The translations under genes were made by a program, and so were the position numbers. The notes under the pieces are model-generated. The model saw only the letters and a program-made list of their open reading frames with translations, made no database searches and had not been told where the DNA came from. This document shows, one piece after another, positions 60,001 through 62,942 of a stretch of DNA of 64,000 nt. Origin of the DNA: Cloeon dipterum (taxonomy: Eukaryota > Arthropoda > Insecta > Ephemeroptera > Baetidae). The DNA is taken from assembly GCF_949628265.1 (NCBI RefSeq), contig NC_088788.1:1364001-1428000 (forward strand), given 5' to 3'. Position 1 is the stretch's first letter, and each line of letters starts with the position of its first letter.

Positions 60001-62029
60001 ACTACCCACCATTCGATTTGGCCTGACTTCCCCTGGCGATTTGTATAGTTTTTGGGGTGCTCACCCCCCAACCCCTATTAACCCCCAGAGTCAAAAAGTG
60101 ATTTTTTTTAATCATCACGATTTTTTGTATTTTTTTCCTTTTACCTGACAAATGTAGTAATTAAGTGAGGAGCAGTAGTCCGTATTTAGAGCAAGCGTGG
60201 ATCTGTCGAAGAGCAAACGCACGCAGTCCTGCTCTGGCGCGGCAGCAAACGCAGACCTGGGAAAGTTGGACATCCACTGGGCGCCGGGCGAAATCGTTTC
60301 GTTCGACGGACACCACGAGTAGTTGCAGTTCATCGACGAGCCGGATGTCCAGAAGAGTCGCGTTTGCTGGTAGAAAAACGGGTCGACTGCGTGGTTTTAG
60401 GGGTTAGATTATTGATTTATAAAGGAAAAATGCGGCGGAACTCACAGCTTGCCATTTCGGACAGACATTTTTGGTCCGTGGAATTGGCGGCGAGACTCAG
60501 CAGCCGCATGCTCATCGCGCAACAAGTCTTCCCAGCGTCTGTGTAGTTTTTCTGTAATTTTAAAAATAATAATTAATTTTTTGGGATGAATTTTCTCTTA
60601 CCAAATTCGTGGAGAAGAGATACAGTTTGCCACATGCGATTTTCAATGGTCCGTTTGGAGACGGTGCTTGAAATAATTAAATCAGGGCTGTTTTTAATTT
60701 TTTTTATTAAGGGATTTTTACCTGCTAAAAACTGAGTGCCGTTGTTGCTGTAGAGCGGAGGAATGGACTTTCCGTCGTCTTTGTTGCAAACATGGCTTGG
60801 ACACGTGAGTTCGGCGCACGGGCCGAGGGATTCCGTCGTCGTTTCTTCTGTCACGGTGGTTTCTTCCACAGTAGTAGTCTCCTCAGTAGTAGTCGCCTCA
60901 GTTGTTGTTCTAGTCGTCGTTTTCTTCTTTGGTTTTTTCGTAGTTCTTCTTGTCTAGAAAAATTATAGAAATTCCAATTATCAAATGAGCATAATAAAGT
61001 GTTTTTTATATATTAAAAAAATCAAATATCTAGTAAATAGATCAAAACCAGCTCATTTCAAGTCCAAAAAACGTAAAATGTGACATTTTAAACGTTTGTT
61101 TTTGGGGCCCCGGCGGGGCCCTATGGGCCGGACGGCGCCAATTCAATCTCAAATCGACGCCCCTTGGTAAGATGCGTTTGTCCGTGTGCGGTTTTTGAAA
61201 ATCGGACCATTTTTCGAATTTTTACGATTTTTTTCTCCCAATTTTTCAAAAAATCCAAATTTAAAAAAGGTTTTATTTTTATTAAATTCAGCCGTTTGTC
61301 CGGTCGTTGTGCACGACCCCTTATCGGACAGGTATTTGATTGCACTTTTACTTAGGATACCCTGACAACCTTTTTCAGGGTTCCCCGACCTGAAATCCGT
61401 TCCCAGGCTGGTTTTTAACGCTTTTTTCAATCTTTCGAGCACATTCGGCGATTTTTCACCGTTCCCTTTCACTGACGTTCCTCAGGTCGCTTTACCCGAG
61501 GACTATTTTACTGTGGTTTCGCTTATATTTGGGTCTTTTGGTCAATTTAGCAGCTGGCCCGAGGGGGGCAAGAAGTAAAAATATTACCGTGAAGACGACG
61601 GTTGTTATTGGAATGAAAATGCCGGCCGTGGTTGGAATGAACACGGTCGGCGTGAAGGTGCGCGTGAAGAAGACGGGCGGCGTCATGGTGACGAAGAGCG
61701 TCGAGCCCCACGGAGTCCATTGGGGGGCACCCGCGACTCTCTGTGCCAGCGCTTTGTTGGCGTCGCACGAAAATCCACTGCAGCATTGGTCAATGTACAA
61801 ACGCCGCGAGCGGTTGAAGGTGCTCACAACTACCAAATTCGAGAATTAAAACAAAAAATAGCTAAAAATGATCTAAACTTACTGGTTTGTTGATCAAAAT
61901 TTTGACCTTGTCCAAACTAATTATGTAATTAATAAATTAATTACCAAAATTATATTGAAATTTACTCACTTGCGTTATAAACGCCACCGCGATTAAACAC
62001 GGAATTGGAAAATAAGTAATTATCATCAT
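34692..62029 (-). CDS. Giant secreted protein with 15 C-type-lectin-like domains (74-exon model)
   Basis: I join 74 coding exons on the minus strand into one frame of 9,024 nt (about 3,007 aa). A 20-residue hydrophobic signal peptide is followed by an N-terminal region and then 15 CTLDs separated by Thr-rich linkers; the frame ends right after the last CTLD with no membrane segment. Each unit has the exon series linker (phase 0-0), 'PSLFTSDGRYLN' exon (0-1), 'CGRLYLFS' exon (1-0), 'CC-LGMSLLSVES' exon (0-1) and 'FWTSGS..GQPNN..DCVQL..YFICE' exon (1-0), so phases close at every junction. A typical unit has 12 cysteines. The CTLD core matches the long-form C-type lectin fold, with QPN/QPD and ND/DD-type calcium-site residues in most copies. 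Vertebrate mannose receptors have fewer CTLDs and a membrane anchor. The main alternative, several shorter tandem genes, is weakened by the single signal peptide and single terminal stop. Confidence 0.8.
36150..37807 (-). CDS. Linker plus CTLD 14 (QPD-type motif)
   Basis: Linker 37807-37691 (GDQSLLWNAGTVTT ... CTSPNCPGFVC), short exon 37636-37600 (PSLFTSDGRYLNG), CTLD exons 36676-36612 (RVICGRLYLFSTT), 36559-36457 (AACCDASMDLISVES) and 36397-36150 (AFWTSGVDVGCPFRFQWC ... AGQPDNQFGIDDCVQW ... FADAPC ... YYICE). The loop has QPD, the motif associated in classical CTLDs with galactose-type ligands, instead of QPN. The intron before the CTLD carries a long family B repeat and a partial copy of the first CTLD exon. 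Confidence 0.82.
36738..37545 (+). repeat. Dispersed repeat family B, long copy
   Basis: It carries the family start ('accaatcgattccccttga') and end ('cgacctgagatccgctccc') with an extra inner segment of about 400 bp. The inner segment is also seen in the copies at 42.6-42.9 and 57.6-57.9 kb ('aaaattaaaattaattttttt', 'ggaaaccgattttcagattt'). It lies in a lectin-gene intron. Confidence 0.65.
37540..37575 (-). pseudogene. Partial duplicate of the CTLD 14 'CGRLY' exon
   Basis: On the minus strand, 'ggctttatgatagtaacaag' aligns with 'ggctttatgagggtaatatg' of the functional exon at 36612-36676. The resemblance covers only about 35 bp and ends at the family B repeat. It may be a degraded exon copy or part of a large duplication flanking the repeat insertion. 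Confidence 0.35.
37867..38993 (-). CDS. Linker plus CTLD 13
   Basis: Linker 38993-38871 (GDRLLLQSNNPTATT ... CTPSCPGYFC), short exon 38810-38774 (PSFFTPDGKSLS), CTLD exons 38726-38662 (RQACGRLYFIGIT), 38274-38172 (SYCCDYGMTLLSVES) and 38117-37867 (IFWTSGNQRGCPFNFRWC ... SGQPNNARGLQECVQL ... YNDEVC ... YYICE). QPN and YND are present. A foldback MITE lies in the intron between the first two CTLD exons. Confidence 0.83.
38305..38645. mobile_element. Foldback MITE family F, copy 4 (intron between CTLD 13 exons)
   Basis: Inverted outer ends 'ctgagctcaccaatcaattc' and 'gaatcgattggtgtgctc', with inner arms carrying 'ttcccgccaaaacaaatga' and the 'gcgcatgcgtcagagct' pair. The right E2F-like site is changed to 'tttagccgggaaaa'. 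Confidence 0.8.
39048..40195 (-). CDS. Linker plus CTLD 12
   Basis: Linker 40195-40079 (GDRMLLQSNWQN ... CQPRCPSFSCERD), short exon 40026-39990 (PSLFTSDGRYLNG), CTLD exons 39928-39864 (KETCGKIYFFSKV), 39802-39700 (AACCDLGMSLVSIES) and 39292-39048 (YFWTSGSQLNCSFNFRWC ... AGQPNNAFGIQSCVHF ... YDDQPC ... YFICE). DCVQL has become SCVHF, but the cysteine is kept. A foldback MITE occupies the intron before the last exon. Confidence 0.83.
39325..39690. mobile_element. Foldback MITE family F, copy 5 (intron between CTLD 12 exons)
   Basis: Ends 'gtctttgacgaagtttctga' and 'ggtgggctcagaaacttca'. Inner arms contain paired 'cccgccaaaac' / 'gttttggcggg' motifs. The outermost right end is missing. Confidence 0.8.
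40250..41727 (-). CDS. Linker plus CTLD 11
   Basis: Linker 41727-41602 (GSRLLLQSNNIVTS ... CLPRCPAFNC), short exon 41545-41509 (PSYFTRDGQFLNG), CTLD exons 40836-40772 (KETCGKLYFFGSS), 40710-40608 (TICCDLGMSLLSVET) and 40500-40250 (SFWTSGSDQSCPFNFQWC ... AGQPNNAFNQQDCVQL ... YDDQPC ... FYICE). It is very close to CTLD 10, including the SFFYNSSINW segment, which indicates recent duplication. The intron 40837-41508 contains repeat family C-like sequence. Confidence 0.83.
41783..48809 (-). CDS. CTLD 10, split by a 6.4-kb intron
   Basis: Short exon 48809-48773 (PSLFTADGQFLVG), CTLD exons 48714-48650 (KEICGKIYFFGSS), 48588-48486 (AECCDLGMSLLSVES) and, after an intron of about 6.45 kb, 42033-41783 (AFWTSGSDRSCPFNFRWC ... 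TGQPNNAFNAQDCVQL ... YDDQPC ... YFICE). The phases on either side of the long intron match (1 and 1), as in every other unit, which supports continuity of the gene across the gap. The intron holds repeats and a possible nested reading frame (43319-43729). Confidence 0.75.
42123..42195. mobile_element. Foldback MITE family F, left-end fragment
   Basis: Only the left end is present ('gtctttggcgaagtttctga' to 'aaaatggacatttttccgg'). The sequence then becomes unrelated GC-rich DNA. Confidence 0.65.
42535..43065 (-). repeat. Dispersed repeat family B copy in the 6.4-kb intron
   Basis: Reverse orientation, with family phrases 'ggttggggaaccctgaaca', 'gaggggtcgtggtcgag' and 'aaaccacacacgggcaaac'. 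There is no coding content. Confidence 0.6.
43319..43729 (-). CDS. Possible nested gene or relic in the 6.4-kb intron: two in-frame ORFs
   Basis: On the lectin gene's own strand, a 70-codon frame (43729-43517; MYLMFVYPPKYVNN..., ending SFSCRDGCD) is followed, in the same frame and directly after its TAA, by a 65-codon frame (43516-43319; MLSEYKISGIPFNPYYTPSD..., ending KHNYFG). The second part has a balanced, protein-like composition (FNPYYTPSDHGTYQSTCSVC). I do not recognise a family. It could be an intronic gene with a read-through stop, two exons whose splice sites I misjudge, or a decaying copy. Confidence 0.3.
43730..48480. other. Remainder of the 6.4-kb lectin-gene intron
   Basis: It holds a family A unit at about 44150-44270 and a hAT-end relative at about 47770-47908. 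Two similar segments lie at about 46370-46550 and 48310-48450 ('cacataat', 'acgaccttcatttatttgttt' against 'acgacctttgtttacgtgtct'). A weak hairpin is formed by 47287-47306 and 47377-47396 ('aagcgagcgagcatttt' / 'aaaatgctcggcgctcgctt'). Nothing coding is recognised. Confidence 0.4.
48838..49212. mobile_element. Foldback MITE family F, copy 7 (intron after CTLD 9)
   Basis: Ends 'catctttgacgatgtttctg' and 'gctcataaacttcatcaaag', with paired inner arms and both 'cccgccaaaac' / 'gttttggcggg' sites. Confidence 0.8.
49228..50498 (-). CDS. Linker plus CTLD 9 (last exon fused to the next linker)
   Basis: Linker 50498-50388 (GDLTMLERNSQ ... CTPRCPNVVC), short exon 50330-50294 (PTLYTPDGKYLAG), CTLD exons 50238-50174 (RDACGKVYLFS), 49760-49658 (AICCEAGMRLVSIET) and 49601-49228. 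The last exon continues from HWTSGNQNSCPFNFRWC ... AGQPNNLNGIQDCVQF ... FIDEAC ... YFICE straight into the linker of CTLD 10 (ADRSVLQSNAATTT ... CLPSCPSFTC), so the usual intron is missing. A foldback MITE lies between the first two CTLD exons. Confidence 0.83.
49782..50145. mobile_element. Foldback MITE family F, copy 8 (intron inside CTLD 9)
   Basis: Ends 'gtctttaatgaagtttctga' and 'gggctcaaaaacttcatcaa', with paired inner arms. It shares the 'gcatgcgcacttctcg' and 'gttttggcgggaaaa' motifs. Confidence 0.8.
50551..51312 (-). CDS. Linker plus CTLD 8
   Basis: Linker 51312-51214 (GPASLIQRGSTIS ... CVASCPQVLC), short exon 51157-51121 (YKMFSADGKYLDG), CTLD exons 51070-51000 (ESCGRLYFFGNRM), 50943-50844 (YYCCSLGMSSVAVET) and 50795-50551 (FYWTSGSQLGC ... 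QGQPNNLNGIQDCIQM ... FNDDPC ... YYLCE). The last exon has no internal methionine at its start and is easily missed in ORF scans. Shared wording with CTLD 7 suggests a recent duplication. Confidence 0.82.
51357..51737. mobile_element. Foldback MITE family F, copy 9 (intron after CTLD 7)
   Basis: Ends 'ccgtcttttatgaagtttct' and 'cagaaacttcgacaaagatg'. It has the full inner arms with both E2F-like and both GCGCATGCG motifs. A MITE-end fragment ('cctaattcaaccctcagg') recurs at about 51848-51865. Confidence 0.8.
51764..51842. repeat. Perfect 27-bp inverted repeat (hairpin) in a lectin-gene intron
   Basis: Positions 51764-51790 and 51816-51842 are exact reverse complements (27 bp, no mismatch) around a 25-nt loop. 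The stem contains 'cagcagcgccacagcgaca'. The structure lies between a complete MITE and a MITE-end fragment. It could be a recent foldback insertion or a transcribed hairpin. Confidence 0.8.
51898..52583 (-). CDS. Linker plus CTLD 7 (single-exon CTLD)
   Basis: Linker 52583-52464 (SDSSLLWRTTTT ... CNAICPQTTC) and short exon 52410-52374 (TKMFTADGKFLSG). The whole CTLD then lies in one 422-bp exon, 52319-51898 (ETCGRLYFFGNKM ... TICCSMGMWSVGVES ... YWTSGSQRGC ... AGQPNNLYGVQECVQM ... FNDDPC ... FVCE). Both introns that split other CTLDs are absent here. The sequence runs through both sites in frame, so this is intron loss rather than retention. It is closest to CTLD 8 (shared NLSFKWCSSNITFG-like segment). 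Confidence 0.85.
52634..53455 (-). CDS. Linker plus CTLD 6
   Basis: Linker 53455-53309 (GDRSLYRGSS, long Thr/Ser run, CDPVCPPFSCERD), short exon 53256-53220 (PFLFTTDGRFLN), CTLD exons 53164-53100 (REACGKMYYFS), 53043-52941 (STCCDMGMNLLSVET) and 52884-52634 (IFWTSGSQRSCPFNFRWC ... PGQPNNLNDVQDCVQL ... YNDEPC ... HFICE). All expected motifs for a calcium-binding CTLD loop are present. Confidence 0.83.
53512..54804 (-). CDS. Linker plus CTLD 5
   Basis: Linker 54804-54700 (GTPLLLPWYTTTT ... CAPLCPTQVC), short exon 54640-54604 (PLNYTRDGRFING), CTLD exons 54546-54482 (ESCGRLYLFS), 54428-54326 (AACCDLGMRLLSVED) and 53756-53512 (VFWTSGSDLGC ... PGQPNNAYGVQDCVQL ... YNDDPC ... SFICE). QPN and the YND equivalent of the WND motif are present. 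The intron between the last two exons contains a foldback repeat at about 53945-54195. Confidence 0.82.
53945..54195. repeat. Foldback repeat in the intron between CTLD 5 exons
   Basis: The left arm ('aagcagcaagaattctttgc') and right arm ('gcaaagaattcttgctgct') are near-perfect reverse complements. They extend outward through 'gaaaacacgcaaat'-like sequence to 'cgtgttttcaatt'. The loop region is GC-richer. No target duplication was identified. Confidence 0.6.
54866..55630 (-). CDS. Linker plus CTLD 4
   Basis: Linker 55630-55532 (GPASLLGANATQ ... CNATCLQMTC), short exon 55474-55438 (PTFYTSNGKYLSG), CTLD exons 55385-55321 (REMCGSAVIFGNDL, less like the usual CGRLYLFS), 55261-55159 (RFCCQAGLRLLSAET) and 55107-54866 (FWTSATTSNC ... 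PGQPQDEGIYDCVQI ... LTDENC ... PACE). The sugar motif is altered to QPQ. It ends ACE rather than ICE. Confidence 0.78.
55690..56490. repeat. Dispersed repeat family A units in the intron between CTLD 3 and CTLD 4
   Basis: Inverted units face each other ('gactagtctcaacctcct' near 55890 and 'gaggttgagactagtctat' near 56390), so the block forms a large imperfect palindrome. It shows the same wording as the blocks at 15.3, 19.2 and 59.2 kb. Confidence 0.6.
56580..57374 (-). CDS. Linker plus CTLD 3 (with a GC-AG intron)
   Basis: Linker 57374-57252 (GDVSLLQSINQ ... CPVICPTFQC), short exon 57196-57160, CTLD exons 57105-57041 (SACGKAYMFS), 56987-56885 (VACCELGMSLLSIDN) and 56827-56580 (AFWTSGSQRGC ... 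PGQPNHANGVQDCIQL ... LNDESC ... NFICE). The loop motif is QPNH with ND before the next cysteine, so metal binding is plausible. The intron after the CC exon begins with GC in the sequence ATGG|GCAAGT. Only this choice keeps the phase-1 boundary shared by all other units. Confidence 0.82.
57420..57985 (-). repeat. Dispersed repeat family B, long copy
   Basis: Reverse orientation, with 'ctcaggtcggggtaccctga', 'atgaggggtcgtggtcgatg' and the long inner segment. It sits in the intron between CTLD 2 and the next linker. Confidence 0.65.
58075..58907 (-). CDS. Linker plus CTLD 2
   Basis: Linker exon 58907-58758 (GDVALIQNQD, a Thr/Ala/Pro run, CVTQKCPEGMCRRD) and short exon 58700-58661, then CTLD exons 58607-58543 (VACGRLYLFSTN), 58472-58370 (STCCAMSMTLATFA) and 58307-58075 (FWTSGATVFC ... 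AQDCLRLM ... NNYICE). As in CTLD 1, the loop (SYPKPQPTPPAQDC) lacks QPN, and the YNDEPC-type segment is replaced by NTDTC. CTLDs 1 and 2 therefore form a divergent N-terminal pair. Confidence 0.8.
59215..60110. repeat. Dispersed repeat family A units in the intron between CTLD 1 and CTLD 2
   Basis: At least four alternating direct and inverted units, with phrases 'ttctaaccatcagaattgc', 'ccagccagctaaagggttt' and 'ggtcagaagaggttgagac'. There is no coding content. Confidence 0.6.
60145..60666 (-). CDS. CTLD 1
   Basis: Exons 60666-60602 (APSPNGPLKIACGKLYLFS), 60551-60446 (KTCCAMSMRLLSLAA) and 60386-60145 (LFWTSGSSMNC ... APEQDCVRLL ... YYICQ). The core cysteines are kept. The long loop reads NFPRSAFAAAPEQDC instead of GQPNN, so the QPN/EPN calcium and sugar motif is missing and the domain probably does not bind sugar in the canonical way. 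It ends ICQ rather than ICE. Confidence 0.8.
60722..62029 (-). CDS. CTLD giant gene: signal peptide and N-terminal region (exons 1-4)
   Basis: Exons 62029-61970, 61916-61883, 61829-61588 and 60953-60722. Exon 1 reads MMIITYFPIPCLIAVAFITQ, a typical signal peptide. Exons 2-3 give a short Gln-rich piece (FGQGQNFDQQ), a cysteine pair (DQCCSGFSC) and a hydrophobic V/F/T/P-rich tail (for example PTVFIPTTAGIFIPITT). Exon 4 is a Lys/Thr/Glu-rich mucin-like stretch ending in the linker cysteines (CAELTCPSHVC), fused to the short 'NNGTQFLAG' segment that elsewhere is a separate exon. Phases are 0-0, 0-1, 1-0 and 0-1. Two start ATGs lie in tandem; I took the upstream one. Family B repeat sequence sits in the intron after exon 3. 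Confidence 0.7.
61080..61500 (+). repeat. Dispersed repeat family B copy
   Basis: Plus orientation, in the intron between exons 3 and 4 of the lectin gene. Phrases 'atcgacgccccttggtaag' and 'cgacctgaaatccgttccc'. Confidence 0.65.
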
Positions 62030-62040
62030 TTTCTCGGCGG

Positions 62041-62070
62041 CTAAAGCGTAAAGGCTGGTTCCTCGTGCAT
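62041..62070 (-). CDS. Upstream mini-ORF in the 5' leader of the CTLD gene
   Basis: A nine-codon frame (MHEEPAFTL, then TAG) ends 11 bp before the start codon of the lectin gene. If the leader includes this segment it could reduce translation of the main frame. A possible splice acceptor lies just upstream ('tccatatttcag'), which suggests a 5' UTR intron. Confidence 0.3.
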   Translation of the reverse strand: MHEEPAFTL

Positions 62071-62391
62071 TTTAGCGACTGCTTTCCACGGCTCGAAAGC
62101 TGAAATATGGAAATATTGAGGCCGTGCGCGCAGCGTTTGGCCGGATGGAACTTCCGCCTTTTCCGCTTTTGCGTCAAACCATATCAGAGTTATGCTGGGA
62201 CCTGATTTTTCGATTTCACCGCTGCGAAAATCTATAATATAATATGACAGTTGTATTTGAACGAATTTTAAGAAAATTTACGTGGTAAATTGCAATAAAA
62301 TAGATGTGAAAATTTAATTTCAGGTCAGCATTCAAAAAATTCGGCAAGATCTTTCAATTAAATTAAAGTTGAAGCCAAAATTAACCTTAAA

Positions 62392-62655
62392 GACCGTCTT
62401 TTATGAAGATTCTGACCACACCAATCGATTCCTGAGGGTCGAATTAGGTATACTGGATGTTTTTCCGTTAAAAAAGTCCAGCGCGATGTGAGAACTTATT
62501 TTTCCCGCCAAAACAATATGAATGCGAGATTTGCGCATGCGTCAGGGCTGGTTTGAGCACTTGCAGAGAGACCGCCTGTACGATCAAATCCAGCCAGCTC
62601 TGACGCATGCGCATTTCTCACATTTGTATTGTTTTGGCGGGAAATAATTTCGCAA
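62392..62655. mobile_element. Foldback MITE family F, truncated copy between divergent genes
   Basis: The left end and both inner arms are present ('gaccgtcttttatgaagatt'; 'tttcccgccaaaac' and 'gttttggcgggaaat'), but the right outer end is gone. It lies in the shared upstream region of the lectin and ELMO-like genes, so its motifs are close to both promoters. Confidence 0.75.
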
Positions 62656-62798
62656 AAATTCCATATTTTGTTTCCGCTAAAAGTGAAGAAAAAAACACAG
62701 CTATATCTGAGTTTGGCAAAGGAGTCACTCCCGTGAGTTGTCTCATGCTATACAGAGATAACGAAAGCTTATCTTTCAGAGCGCACACAAACACACAC

Positions 62799-62942
62799 AT
62801 GACGAACGGGGAGCAGTCGCGAGAGGATGGACGAGTCGTCGGCGGTTCGGACGGTGGACGTGGTGTCGGTGGGCATCGAGATCAACAATGTCACGCACCT
62901 GCACAAAATCAACCAACGAGAGACGTTGCAGGAGGTCATTGA
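62799..62942 (+). CDS. Overlapping out-of-frame upstream ORF of the ELMO-like gene
   Basis: An ATG at 62799, 28 bp before the chosen start, opens a 47-codon frame (MTNGEQSREDG...) that overlaps the beginning of the ELMO-like coding region in another frame. If transcription starts upstream of it, it may limit translation of the main ORF. It is not likely to be a functional protein. Confidence 0.3.
   Translation: MTNGEQSREDGRVVGGSDGGRGVGGHRDQQCHAPAQNQPTRDVAGGH

Noticed and set aside
60763..60957. A Val/Ser-rich plus-strand ORF
   Set aside because: It is the antisense shadow of the Thr-rich linker exon of the lectin gene.
34678..62029. Reading the lectin region as 15 separate single-CTLD genes
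   Set aside because: Only one signal-peptide exon and one terminal stop were found, and exon phases join every unit to the next; CTLD 10 is even split by a 6.4-kb intron with matching phase.
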